This document shows positions 29,662-38,177 of a stretch of 64,000 nucleotides of DNA, piece by piece; positions within the stretch are counted from its first letter, which is position 1, and every line of letters begins with the position of its first letter. The notes beneath the pieces are model-generated. The model was not told the DNA's origin, searched no databases, and saw only the letters and a program-made list of their open reading frames with translations. Source of the stretch: Clostridiales bacterium (GTDB lineage: Bacteria > Bacillota > Desulfotomaculia > Desulfotomaculales > VENG01); NCBI GenBank assembly GCA_016278505.1, contig JADQBQ010000014.1, positions 1 through 64,000 on the forward strand. Reading direction: 5' to 3'. The position numbers and the translations under genes are program-made.

Positions 29662-29706
29662 AATAACTCAAGTTTTTGGTGCCTGTCACCAAAAACTTGA
29701 GTTATT
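29662..29706. terminator. Perfect 20-bp hairpin, bidirectional terminator
   Basis: AATAACTCAAGTTTTTGGTG (29662-29681) pairs exactly with its complement at 29687-29706 around a CCTGT loop. It lies 26 bp after the stop of the secreted protein. Confidence 0.75.
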
Positions 29707-29764
29707 CATTTTATCCCGGAGGAAGGTCTTCCGGCACGACACGTTGTAATATATCCCATGGGAT

Positions 29765-30481
29765 GTGATAACAGTGACTGCCCCCAATATCAGCACTTTA
29801 ATGGAAGAATTTGCCCGGCGCCTGGTGCAAAACGGCTACCGGCCGGAGTCGGTGAAAAGAGCGGTGGCTAAACAGGCCAGGTTAATGGCCCACTCCTTAC
29901 TGATCGACTATATCACCAGGCCACAAGATTGTGAGGAATGCAGCGTTACCCCGGGCTGCAGCAGCTGTCCTATTCACAGCGAGGGCGCCACCCGGCGGGT
30001 TCCCGGACACGGCAACCCCAGCTCACCCATATTGTTTGTGGGAGAAGGCCCCGGGGAACATGAAGACATATTCGGCATTCCCTTCATTGGCATTGCCGGT
30101 ACGGCCCTCACCATGTGGCTGGAAAAGATGCCCTTAAAGCGGGAGCAGGTTTACATAGCCAATGTTTTAAAATGCCGCCCTAAGGGCAACCGCACCCCGC
30201 AGCCGGAAGAGTGCAGAACCTGTATTGAAACCAACCTTAACCGGGAAATTAAAATGATCGGCCCCAGGGTTATGGTGGCTGTAGGGGCCGTGGCCCTAAA
30301 GGCCCTGATACCGGACGCTCCGGGCATCACCGCCTCCCACGGCAAATGGTTTTCCTACCGTGACATTCCCTTAACGCCCATTTTTCACCCGGCCTATGTA
30401 CTTCGCCAGCAAGGTGCCCAGTTCACTAAAGTTAACCAGCAAGTCTACCGGGATCTGATGCAGGCTTACTCGCGGTTGTAA
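29765..30481 (+). CDS. Uracil-DNA glycosylase family 4, iron-sulfur type
   Basis: Removes uracil from DNA in base excision repair. The 238-residue protein has an N-terminal extension with clustered cysteines (CEECSVTPGCSSCPIH, residues about 59-74), the family 4 signature FVGEGPGEHEDIFGIPFIGI, a second cysteine group in VLKCRPKGNRTPQPEECRTC, and the FHPAYVLRQQ motif at the end. Four of the cysteines should hold a 4Fe-4S cluster. The GTG at 29765 is used but has no strong ribosome site; the second GTG (29774) or the ATG of LMEEFARRL are alternatives. Confidence 0.9.
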   Translation: MITVTAPNISTLMEEFARRLVQNGYRPESVKRAVAKQARLMAHSLLIDYITRPQDCEECSVTPGCSSCPIHSEGATRRVPGHGNPSSPILFVGEGPGEHEDIFGIPFIGIAGTALTMWLEKMPLKREQVYIANVLKCRPKGNRTPQPEECRTCIETNLNREIKMIGPRVMVAVGAVALKALIPDAPGITASHGKWFSYRDIPLTPIFHPAYVLRQQGAQFTKVNQQVYRDLMQAYSRL

Positions 30482-30520
30482 TGTAAATACTCATTATAAA
30501 TTTTTAAAAATGTAGCCTTA

Positions 30521-30547
30521 CTTTACTTTTGTGATAAAATAGTAAAG
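30521..30547 (+). promoter_or_regulatory. Inverted repeat over the -10 region of the Uma2 gene
   Basis: CTTTACT (30521-30527) and AGTAAAG (30541-30547) flank GATAAAAT, a plausible -10 element, and the second arm touches the AAAGGAGGG ribosome site. It may be an operator or a short mRNA hairpin. Confidence 0.35.
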
Positions 30548-30561
30548 GAGGGATAATCAAT

Positions 30562-31140
30562 ATGTCTTACCAGTTTGGAAATTCCGTGCAAAAAAAGTAC
30601 TGTTACCAGGATTACCTGCAATTACCGGCAGACAAAAAGTGTGAAATATTAGAAGGTACTGTTTACGATATGACACCATCCCCTTCAACGCAGCACCAAA
30701 GGATTTTACGAAGGTTATTGCTTCGAATGGGAAGTCACTTGGATGGCATTGCTTGCGAGGTTTTTAACGCACCCTATGATGTACTTTTAACGGAACAAAA
30801 TGAAGATGCAGAAGATATAAAGACCGTAGTACAGCCCGACATACTGGTGGTATGCGACCGGTCAAAACTTGCTGATAATTATTGCCTTGGAGCCCCCGAT
30901 TTTATTGTGGAAATAGTATCGCCCTCCTCACCTTCTATGGACTACGTAAAAAAGTTATACCTTTACGAAAAGCATAAAGTAAAAGAATACTGGATTGCAA
31001 ACTACGTCCGTAAAGAAATAATGGTTTTTAGATTGGAAGACAACGAAGATTACGGCGAGCCCGAGATATACTCAGGTGGTAATGTTACATCTAGCGTTCT
31101 TACCGGACTGAAAATATCTTTAGATAATTTGTTTATTTAA
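30562..31140 (+). CDS. Uma2-family (DUF820) nuclease-like protein
   Basis: The 192-residue protein has the Uma2 fold of PD-(D/E)XK type: a start YQDYLQLPADKKCEILEGTV, the catalytic-type Asp in VVQPDILVVCDRSKL, then PDFIVEIVSPSSPSMDYVKK and a lysine in YEKHKVKEYWIANYV. Uma2 proteins are very numerous in cyanobacteria and some Firmicutes and are annotated as putative endonucleases without a proven role. It has AAAGGAGGG upstream. A second Uma2 domain is found at 49.4 kb. Repeat elements fill the DNA after it. Confidence 0.85.
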   Translation: MSYQFGNSVQKKYCYQDYLQLPADKKCEILEGTVYDMTPSPSTQHQRILRRLLLRMGSHLDGIACEVFNAPYDVLLTEQNEDAEDIKTVVQPDILVVCDRSKLADNYCLGAPDFIVEIVSPSSPSMDYVKKLYLYEKHKVKEYWIANYVRKEIMVFRLEDNEDYGEPEIYSGGNVTSSVLTGLKISLDNLFI

Positions 31141-31165
31141 AGCTGCTTTTCTTTCTTTTGTTTTA

Positions 31166-31495
31166 CCCTATCCCGCGAATCCCGTTAATCCCGTCGAAAA
31201 TTGCCCTTTCTTTTTTGGGTCGACACTTTGGGGTCTCCTTTTGACAGGATTAACAGGATCAACATGATTTTTGGCTTTGGTTTTACATCCTTTATTGTTC
31301 CTTTGTATGCAATGCTTATTAGTCATTTAGTTATCTTTACAGTATTTGTTTCAATAATTCTCAAAAGAACCATTCCATAACATCCATCTTTAATCACTTA
31401 TCTTTATCCTGCAAATCCTGTAATCCTGTCTAAATGCCTTTTTCTTTTCTCTCTTGTTTTTATCTTAATCCCGCGAATCCCGTTAATCCCGTCGA
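31166..31495. repeat. Intergenic inverted-repeat element, copy 3 (after Uma2)
   Basis: Arms in order: C-type right arm 31170-31195 (ATCCCGCGAATCCCG then TTAATCCCGTC), leader TTTGGGGTCTCC and A-type left arm GACAGGATTAACAGGAT (31243-31268), T-type right arm 31406-31430, C-type right arm 31468-31493. The A-type left arm pairs with the T-type right arm. No coding frame. Confidence 0.8.
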
Positions 31496-31591
31496 AAAAT
31501 TGCCCTTTCTTTTTGGGTCTTTTTGATTTCTGTTAATCCAGGTTCTTCCAGGGTGTAAACAAAAAAATTCACCGAAATAAATGGTAAATTG

Positions 31592-31600
31592 TGGTATAAT
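31592..31600 (+). promoter_or_regulatory. Extended -10 promoter of the hydrophobic-peptide mRNA
   Basis: TGGTATAAT is a perfect TGn extended -10 element. A start near 31607 would make an mRNA with a 67-nt leader, opening with AGGAATACTGG and a GCAGG/CCTGC hairpin. There is no good -35. Confidence 0.7.
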
Positions 31601-31673
31601 TCAACTTAGGAATACTGGAATGCAGGCCTCACCTGCCGGGGTTAATACAACTCGGAAAGGGGGTGAGGTAATA

Positions 31674-31763
31674 ATGATCTCAGTTTCAGATACAATACAG
31701 ATCGTCATAGCAATAATACTTCTACTCACCCTCGTTGTCCTTATAACGGACCGGCGGAAGTAG
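31674..31763 (+). CDS. 29-residue hydrophobic peptide, candidate type I toxin
   Basis: ATG 31674 has a very strong GGGGGTGAGG site upstream. The peptide, MISVSDTIQIVIAIILLLTL followed by VVLITDRRK, is one membrane helix with a basic end, the form of holin-like type I toxins such as TxpA, BsrG and Fst. The stop is followed seven bases later by a 13-bp hairpin, and an oppositely directed promoter lies beyond it. A longer frame from 31581 starts upstream of the predicted mRNA start and is not used. Family membership rests on size, topology and locus layout, not on sequence identity. Confidence 0.7.
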   Translation: MISVSDTIQIVIAIILLLTLVVLITDRRK

Positions 31764-31768
31764 TCGAA

Positions 31769-31861
31769 AGCCCTTGAAGTTGCAGGAACAACTTCAAGGG
31801 CCCTAAATGAAACCCCGACAGACGAGGCACACACGCTGTATTTCCAGTATTCCTTTATTTA
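31769..31861 (-). ncRNA. Candidate antisense RNA antitoxin
   Basis: A sigma-A-type promoter at 31896-31868 would start an RNA near 31861, running towards the peptide gene and ending at the hairpin 31800-31771, about 90 nt. It would be complementary to the 3' end of the peptide mRNA. Transcription has not been shown. Confidence 0.55.
31770..31801. terminator. Bidirectional hairpin between the two convergent RNAs
   Basis: GCCCTTGAAGTTG (31770-31782) pairs with CAACTTCAAGGGC (31789-31801) around CAGGAA. T-runs after it are short on both strands. Confidence 0.7.
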
Positions 31862-31867
31862 AAATTG

Positions 31868-31896
31868 ATAATACCTTAGTATTTCTAGTTTGTCAA
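31868..31896 (-). promoter_or_regulatory. Sigma-A promoter of the candidate antisense RNA
   Basis: On the minus strand TTGACA (31896-31891), a 17-bp spacer and TATTAT (31873-31868). The -35 is consensus and the -10 differs at one position. Confidence 0.75.
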
Positions 31897-31964
31897 CTGC
31901 CTTAGTGCGAAATCAAAATGATCGTCCCCCGAGTCGTGGTAACCATCAATCTAAAATGTCTTTT

Positions 31965-32092
31965 CTTTTTGGGTCGACACTTTGGGGTCGTTTTTATCTT
32001 TATCCTGCAAATCCTGTAATCCTGTCTAAATGCCTTTTCTCTTTTCTCTTTTGTTTTTATCTGATCCCGCTAATCCCGTTAATCCCGTCGAA
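31965..32092. repeat. Intergenic repeat element, copy 4 (before uvrC stop)
   Basis: The leader TTTGGGTCGACACTTTGGGG is followed by a T-type right arm (32002-32026, ending AATCCTGTAATCCTGTC) and a C-type right arm (32064-32089, ending AATCCCGTTAATCCCGTC). No left arm is left here, so it looks like a partly deleted copy. It ends about 15 bp from the uvrC stop. Confidence 0.8.
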
Positions 32093-32103
32093 AATGCCGT
32101 CAA

Positions 32104-33966
32104 CTAACTTCCCTCTCGCCGGAAAAAATTATATACTGCTTCAGCGGCGGCACTGCTCATCCCGGGCACCGCTGCCAACTCTTCGATCTCAGCTTTTTTG
32201 ACAGCTTCTATATCCCCAAAGGCCTTTAACAATTCCCGGCGCCGCTTGGGTCCAATGCCCTGCACCTCGTCCAGCAATGACCTCAGGGTCTTTTTATCCC
32301 GTACCTGCCGGTGATAAGTGACGGCAAAGCGGTGGGCCTCATCCCGCAGGCGCTGCACCAGGTGCAAAGCCCGGGAATCCCGCGGCAGAAAATATGGGGC
32401 CGATCGCTCCGGGGCGAAGATTAACTCCTCCTCCTTGGCCAGGCCAAAAACAGGAATGTAATCGAAACCTGTTTCCTGCATGGCTGAAACGACAGTCGAA
32501 AGCTGCCCCTTGCCCCCGTCTATGAGCACCATCTGCGGCAGGCGGTAAAACTTAGCCTCTTTAGTGGATAATTGGCCGGAATTTATCAGTTCCAGCTCTT
32601 CCCTGGCCCGGATAAACCGCCGGCTGATAACCTCTCGCATGGAAGCAAAGTCATCGGGTCCTTCCACAGTTTTTATTTTAAATTTACGGTACTGATTCTT
32701 GGCCGGCTTACCATCTTCAAAAACTACCATGGAAGCCACAGTGCTGGTACCCTGGATGTTGGAAATGTCATAACACTCCAGCCGCTCCGGGAACTCTTCT
32801 AACCCCAAAGTCCCGGCCAACTCTTCCAGCGCCTTTTTAGTGTTATCCTGGCGGGATAGCCGCCCTGCCTCTTCTTCCTGCAGTACCAACAAAGCGTTTT
32901 TCCCGGCCATCTCCACCAGTTTCTTTTTTTCGCCCCGGTGTGGCACTCTTATGTACACCTTGCCTTTGCGGCCGGCGGAAAGCCAGCGGGAAAGCACATC
33001 CACTTCTTCCTCCAACAATTCCTCTACCAATACCTGCCTGGGGATAAACTCCGCCCGGTGATAATACTGTTTTAAAAACGAAGTGATTATTTCCGCCCGC
33101 TCCAGGTGTTCTGTTCCGTCCAGTATGAAGTGGTCCCTGCCCAAAAGTTTGCCCCCCCGGATAAAAAGGACCATTACGCATACTATGTTCACTCCCCGGG
33201 CCATGGCGATAACATCCTGGTCCTCCTGTCCCGAGGAAAGCACCTTTTGCTTCTCCACCACTTCTTCCACTGCCCGTATTTGATCCCTTATTCCAGCCGC
33301 CTTTTCAAATTCCAGGTTTTGAGCAGCCTTTTCCATACGGGCTTTAAGGTGTTTGACTACTTCCCCCTGCCGCCCTTCCAGGAATAGAACTACCTGGTCT
33401 GCCATTTCCCGGTACTCTTCTTCACTCACCAGGCCACAGCACGGCCCAAGACACCTTTTTATATGGTGGTTTAAGCAAGGGCGGCCCTTATTGACAGGCT
33501 CCTTTTGCCTGCACGAACGAAAGGGAAAAAGCTTTTTTAAAAGGCGCAGCGTTTCATCCACTGCGCCCACCCTGGTATACGGCCCAAAATAGCGGGCCCC
33601 GTCCTTTAACAGCCGCCTGGTTCTGAAAACCCGGGGAAATGATTCATTGAGGGTAACTTTGATAAAGGGATAGCTCTTGTCATCGCGCAGCAGCACATTA
33701 TACCGGGGGCGGTATTCCTTAATCAGGTTGGATTCCAGGATGAGGGCTTCCACTTCGGAGTCGGTGACCATGTAGTCCAGATCAGCCGCCCTCTTCATCA
33801 TGGCCGCTACCTTGGGCAGTTTTTCAGCGTCCTTACGAAAATAGCTGCGCACCCTGTTTTTAAGGGAAACCGCTTTCCCCACGTAAATAATGTCTTTTTT
33901 TTGGTCTTTAAACAGATACACCCCGGGCTTATCCGGTAAGTGTGCCAGTTTTTCTTTTAACGGCAT
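32104..33966 (-). CDS. uvrC: Excinuclease ABC subunit C
   Basis: Makes both incisions in nucleotide excision repair with UvrA and UvrB. The 620-residue protein has the N-terminal GIY-YIG domain (KPGVYLFKDQKKDIIYVGKA), a UVR motif that binds UvrB (EKAAGIRDQIRAVEEVVEK), the RNase H-like domain with ECYDISNIQGT and LIDGGKGQL, and tandem helix-hairpin-helix motifs at the end (GIGPKRRRELLKAFG, VPGMSSAAAEAVY). The true start is ATG 33966 with AAAGGGTG upstream; the open frame beyond it is repeat DNA. Confidence 0.96.
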   Translation of the reverse strand: MPLKEKLAHLPDKPGVYLFKDQKKDIIYVGKAVSLKNRVRSYFRKDAEKLPKVAAMMKRAADLDYMVTDSEVEALILESNLIKEYRPRYNVLLRDDKSYPFIKVTLNESFPRVFRTRRLLKDGARYFGPYTRVGAVDETLRLLKKLFPFRSCRQKEPVNKGRPCLNHHIKRCLGPCCGLVSEEEYREMADQVVLFLEGRQGEVVKHLKARMEKAAQNLEFEKAAGIRDQIRAVEEVVEKQKVLSSGQEDQDVIAMARGVNIVCVMVLFIRGGKLLGRDHFILDGTEHLERAEIITSFLKQYYHRAEFIPRQVLVEELLEEEVDVLSRWLSAGRKGKVYIRVPHRGEKKKLVEMAGKNALLVLQEEEAGRLSRQDNTKKALEELAGTLGLEEFPERLECYDISNIQGTSTVASMVVFEDGKPAKNQYRKFKIKTVEGPDDFASMREVISRRFIRAREELELINSGQLSTKEAKFYRLPQMVLIDGGKGQLSTVVSAMQETGFDYIPVFGLAKEEELIFAPERSAPYFLPRDSRALHLVQRLRDEAHRFAVTYHRQVRDKKTLRSLLDEVQGIGPKRRRELLKAFGDIEAVKKAEIEELAAVPGMSSAAAEAVYNFFRREGS

Positions 33967-33978
33967 AAATATCACCCT

Positions 33979-34593
33979 TTGGGTCTCGCTTTTGGGTCGC
34001 ATTTTTGACGGGATTAATGGGATCAAACGGGATTTTTTTATGTCTATGATCCATAGTATTGATGAGTGGGTTTTTAGCTGATATGTATAATAATATGTGT
34101 GGTTTTGTTTGGGTCAGGCTTTTGGGTCTTTTTTTGACAGGATTACAGGATAAACAGGATTTTTATTGTCTAATTACCCTAATATATTCGGTCAATTCTA
34201 AGTCTGTCAGTATAAAAAAGTTTTTACTTTTTCTTAAATTGCTTTAAATTCTTTATAAAACCTATCAATAAAATTCCTTACATAGAAAAGAACTTATAGT
34301 TATAGGAAAAATTAAATTACCTATCCTGCTAATCCTGTAATCCTGTCAAATGTTTTTTTCTTTTACCATGTTTTAATCCCGCTTATCCCGTTAATCCCGT
34401 CGAAAAAATGCTTTTTCATCTTTTTCCTTATTCTTTAAATTCTCTTTCAAATCATAAAATCCCTTACTTAGAAAGGCCCCTATAATTATAGGCATAATCT
34501 AATCACATATCCTGCAAAATCCTGTAATCCTGTCAAATGTTTTGTCTTTTTATCTTTTCTTTTACCATGCTTTTAATCCCGCTTATCCCGTCT
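33979..34593. repeat. Nested intergenic inverted repeats, copy 5 (uvrA-uvrC gap)
   Basis: Order of arms: G-type left 34007-34033 (GACGGGATTAATGGGAT start), A-type left 34136-34160 (GACAGGATTACAGGAT start), T-type right 34323-34347, C-type right 34376-34401, then a second T-type 34509-34534 and a short C-type 34576-34592. The first four form a concentric pair of pairs: G with C outside, A with T inside. The last short arm overlaps the uvrA stop. A shared inner segment CCCTTACTTAGAAA precedes the second T-type arm. No gene in 615 bp. Confidence 0.85.
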
Positions 34594-37438
34594 CCGAAGC
34601 TACATCCAACAACGGCTCACTCTTGCCCGCCGCCAGTACATCCTTCAAATACTGTCCAGTATACGAAGCAGGCGCAGCCGCCACCTCCTCCGGCGTCCCC
34701 GTAGCTATCACGGCTCCCCCCTTATAACCACCCTCCGGACCCAGATCCACAATATAATCCGCCGTCTTGATAATATCCAGATCATGCTCGATCACCAACA
34801 CCGTATCACCCGCATCCACCAAACGGTGCAGCACATTCAGCAGACGGTGTATATCCGCCATGTGCAGCCCGGTAGTAGGCTCGTCCAGAATATAAAAAGT
34901 ACGGCCATTGGAGCGCTTGGAGAGTTCCGTAGCCAGTTTAACCCGCTGCGCCTCACCACCGGAAAGTTCCGGGGCCGGCTGCCCCAGGCGTATATAGCCC
35001 AGGCCCACATCCCGCAGTGTTTTCAACTTACGGTAAATCTTCGGTATGTGCTTAAAAAACTCCACCGCCTGGTTAACTGTCATCTCCAGTACATTGGCTA
35101 TACTTTGGCCCTTATAGAGCACCTCCAGGGTTTCCCGGTTATAACGTTTTCCTTTACAGACTTCACAGGGCACATATACATCAGGCAAAAAATGCATCTC
35201 TATTTTAATGATACCGTCACCCCGGCAGGCCTCACAGCGCCCACCTTTAACATTGAAGCTGAAGCGGCCCGGCTTGTAACCCCGCACGCGGGACTCGGGA
35301 GTCTGCACAAACAAATCCCTGATGTCAGTAAAAACACCTGTATAAGTTGCCGGGTTCGACCGTGGGGTGCGGCCAATGGGAGACTGGTCTACTTCAATGA
35401 CCTTATCCAGGTTATCAAGGCCCTTTATTTCTTTGTAAGGGCCCGGTTTATTCTTGGCCCTGTGCAGCTTTTGCGCCAGTGTTTTATATAAGACTTCATT
35501 AATCAGCGTACTCTTGCCGGAGCCGGAAACCCCAGTTACACAAATAAATGTCCCCAGCGGAAAATGCACATCGATTTCCTTTAAATTATGGGCTTGAGCG
35601 CCGATAACTTCAACTCCCTGCCCATTACCTTTCCGGCGCATAGGAGGAAGCGGAACATACTTTTCCCCGCTTAAGTACTGGCCTGTTAACGATTCCGGCA
35701 CGTTTAAGATGTCTTCCACCGTCCCCTGGGCCACTACTTCCCCGCCCCGCAGCCCCGCGCCCGGGCCGATGTCAATAACATGGTCGGCGGTTCGTATGGT
35801 ATCTTCATCGTGTTCCACCACGATTAATGTATTGCCCACATTCTGCAGGTGACGCAGAGTTTCCAACAGACGATGGTTATCCCGCTGGTGCAGACCTATA
35901 CTGGGTTCGTCCAGAATATACAGCACTCCCATCAGCCCGCTTCCTATCTGGGTGGCCAGGCGAATACGCTGGGCCTCACCACCGGAAAGGGTTCCCGCGG
36001 CACGATCCATGGTCAGGTAATCCAGTCCTACATTGACCAGAAAACCCAGGCGCTCCTGTATCTCCTTAAGTACCTGGTGGCCGATAATTTTTTCCCGCTC
36101 GGTAAACTCCAAGCCAGCAAAGAATTCCCGGGCCTCAACAACCGACATGGAAGTCACTTGGTTTACGGCCTTCCCCCCTACTTTAACTGAAAGGGCCTCA
36201 GGCTTTAAGCGGGCCCCCTTACAGGCAGGGCAGGGGCGGGTGCTCATAAACTTTTCAATCTCTTCCCGCTGGTATTCAGAAGTTGTTTCGCGGTAACGCC
36301 GGTTAAGGTTATTGATCACACCTTCAAAGGATGTGCGGTACCTGTGCCTGCGCCCCAGGGAATTAAGAAGCTCCACGTCTATAGTTTCTTTGCCGGTTCC
36401 ATACAGTAATTTATCTAAATCCTCCTGGGCCATGTTCTGCACGGAAACATTAAGGTTGAAGTTATATTTATTGGCCACTGCCTCCAGGTAACGATAAGAG
36501 TTACTGCTCCTCATCCACCCCTCAATAGCCCCACCGGCCACAGATTTGCGCCGCTCAGGGATAATCAGTTCAGGATCAACTTCCTTCCTGATGCCCAACC
36601 CGGTACACTCGGGGCAGGCTCCGTAAGGACTGTTAAACGAAAACAGGCGGGGAGCAATTTCCGGTACACTGAAACCACAGTCGGCACAGGCAAAAAGCTC
36701 GCTAAACAATATTTCATCCCCGTCCACCACGGCGGCAATGGCTAAACCTTCACTGTGTTTTAAGGCTATTTCCAGGGAATCAGCCAGGCGGCGTGCGGAT
36801 TCGGGCTTTATTATCACCCTGTCCACCACAATTTCAATGGCGTGCTTTTTATTTTTTGCAAGCTCAATTTCTTCATTAACATCCATTACTTCACCGTTTA
36901 CGCGCACACGCACAAAACCATCCCGCCGGATGGATTCCAATACCTTGGCATGGGTCCCCTTTTTCCCCCTGACCACCGGGGCCAATATCTGCAGCTTGGT
37001 TCTTTCAGGTAGTTCCATTAAGCGGTCCACCATCTGCTGCACGGTCTGCCGTGCAATGGGTTTACCGCATCCCGGGCAGTGGGGACGGCCCACCCGCGCA
37101 AATAAAAGACGCAGGTAGTCATAAATTTCCGTAACGGTACCAACCGTGGAACGAGGGTTATGTGAAGTTGTTTTCTGGTCAATGGAAATGGCAGGGGAAA
37201 GCCCCTCAATATAATCAACGTCGGGCTTGTCCATTTGTCCCAAAAATTGCCGCGCGTAGGCGGAAAGTGATTCCACGTACCGTCTTTGCCCTTCGGCATA
37301 GATGGTATCAAAGGCCAGGGATGATTTACCGGAACCGGATAGCCCGGTGATGACTACAAACTGATCCCTGGGAATTTCCACGTCTATGTTTTTTAAGTTA
37401 TGCACCCTGGCGCCCTTAATTGTGATCTTGTCAAGCAT
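34583..37438 (-). CDS. uvrA: Excinuclease ABC subunit A
   Basis: The damage-sensing ATPase of nucleotide excision repair. 951 residues from ATG 37438 (GAGGAAGG upstream), with two ABC modules ([19 protein letters not shown] near residue 30 and [16 protein letters not shown] near 640), both LSGGEAQR signatures, and zinc-finger cysteines ([22 protein letters not shown] with [10 protein letters not shown]). The last codons and the TAA stop (GAGACGGGATAA) are made of the GACGGGAT repeat unit, so the C-terminal residues TG come from the intergenic element. uvrB lies 740 bp upstream instead of adjacent. Confidence 0.97.
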   Translation of the reverse strand: MLDKITIKGARVHNLKNIDVEIPRDQFVVITGLSGSGKSSLAFDTIYAEGQRRYVESLSAYARQFLGQMDKPDVDYIEGLSPAISIDQKTTSHNPRSTVGTVTEIYDYLRLLFARVGRPHCPGCGKPIARQTVQQMVDRLMELPERTKLQILAPVVRGKKGTHAKVLESIRRDGFVRVRVNGEVMDVNEEIELAKNKKHAIEIVVDRVIIKPESARRLADSLEIALKHSEGLAIAAVVDGDEILFSELFACADCGFSVPEIAPRLFSFNSPYGACPECTGLGIRKEVDPELIIPERRKSVAGGAIEGWMRSSNSYRYLEAVANKYNFNLNVSVQNMAQEDLDKLLYGTGKETIDVELLNSLGRRHRYRTSFEGVINNLNRRYRETTSEYQREEIEKFMSTRPCPACKGARLKPEALSVKVGGKAVNQVTSMSVVEAREFFAGLEFTEREKIIGHQVLKEIQERLGFLVNVGLDYLTMDRAAGTLSGGEAQRIRLATQIGSGLMGVLYILDEPSIGLHQRDNHRLLETLRHLQNVGNTLIVVEHDEDTIRTADHVIDIGPGAGLRGGEVVAQGTVEDILNVPESLTGQYLSGEKYVPLPPMRRKGNGQGVEVIGAQAHNLKEIDVHFPLGTFICVTGVSGSGKSTLINEVLYKTLAQKLHRAKNKPGPYKEIKGLDNLDKVIEVDQSPIGRTPRSNPATYTGVFTDIRDLFVQTPESRVRGYKPGRFSFNVKGGRCEACRGDGIIKIEMHFLPDVYVPCEVCKGKRYNRETLEVLYKGQSIANVLEMTVNQAVEFFKHIPKIYRKLKTLRDVGLGYIRLGQPAPELSGGEAQRVKLATELSKRSNGRTFYILDEPTTGLHMADIHRLLNVLHRLVDAGDTVLVIEHDLDIIKTADYIVDLGPEGGYKGGAVIATGTPEEVAAAPASYTGQYLKDVLAAGKSEPLLDVASETG

Positions 37439-37467
37439 TACAAACCTTCCTCTATAGTTAATTTGAT

Positions 37468-38160
37468 TTTGGGTCTTTGCTTGGGTATTTCTCTGGGGTC
37501 TTTTTTTTTTGACAGGATTAACAGGATAAACAGGATTTTTAGCTTTTCTATATTTCATTATAATACTGGTAATTCTTAATCTTAATTTACATAGTGATTG
37601 TTTCTTACAATTTATAGGAACTAAATTAAGATATTAAACATATCCTTAATTGATTATATTCTTAGTCTTTTTTTACCTTCTATAATTCATACCAAGCTTA
37701 ATTATTCGAAATACAATATAACTATCTAAGAAAAATTGGTTCATTATCCTACTAATCCTGTAATCCTGTCTAATGTTTCTCTTTCATCATTATCATGCAC
37801 AATTTTTTCAAATGTTTTATCCCACTGATCCCGTTAATCCCGTCTAAAAAATGCTCTTTGTCTTTTGGTTACATCTTTGTCAACTCACTGCTTGGGTCGA
37901 TTCTTTGGGGTCTTCTTTGACGGGATCTACGGGATTTAACGGGATCTTTTTGCACCTATAATTCATAGTATGATAAAATCCCTTACTTAGAAAATTCCCC
38001 ATCATTATAGGAATAATCAAATTACATATCCTGCAAATCCTGTAATCCTGTCAAATGTTTTTTTCTTTACATTAATCCATTTCATAAGAACAATAAATAA
38101 ATCTGCTCAAATCTTCATTCACCATGTTTCAATCCCGCTCATCCCGTTAATCCCGTCTAA
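37468..38160. repeat. Tandem intergenic inverted repeats, copies 6 and 7 (uvrB-uvrA gap)
   Basis: Copy 6: leader TTGGGTATTTCTCTGGGGTC, A-type left arm 37511-37536 (GACAGGATTAACAGGAT start), T-type right arm 37746-37770, C-type right arm 37819-37844. Copy 7: leader TTGGGTCGATTCTTTGGGGT, G-type left arm 37919-37945 (GACGGGATCTACGGGAT start), T-type right arm 38028-38052, C-type right arm 38132-38157. Copy 7 repeats the inner CCCTTACTTAGAAA segment of copy 5. No gene is seen in the 740-bp gap. Confidence 0.85.
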
Positions 38161-38177
38161 AAATGCTTTTTCTTTTA

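Larger units (their letters stand above)
31608..31854. repeat. Long inverted repeat framing the small toxin-like locus
   Basis: AGGAATACTGGAA (31608-31620) recurs in inverted form as TTCCAGTATTCCT (31842-31854); weaker matches continue inward (GCCTC and CTGCCGGGGTT against GAGGC and AACCCCGACAG). The two RNAs of the locus therefore start with nearly the same sequence, and a read-through mRNA could pair its own ends. Confidence 0.75.

Noticed and set aside
31581-31763. Longer 60-residue form of the hydrophobic peptide
   Set aside because: Its ATG lies upstream of the -10 element; the strong ribosome site precedes the ATG at 31674.
33967-34026. N-terminal extension of UvrC (open frame to 34026)
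   Set aside because: The added residues are translated repeat DNA; ATG 33966 has a ribosome site and gives the normal length.
31166-38160. Repeated GGATTAACAGGAT-like units suggesting a CRISPR array
   Set aside because: Units are adjacent or overlapping with no regular spacers of 25-40 bp, they occur in both orientations, and no cas gene is present.
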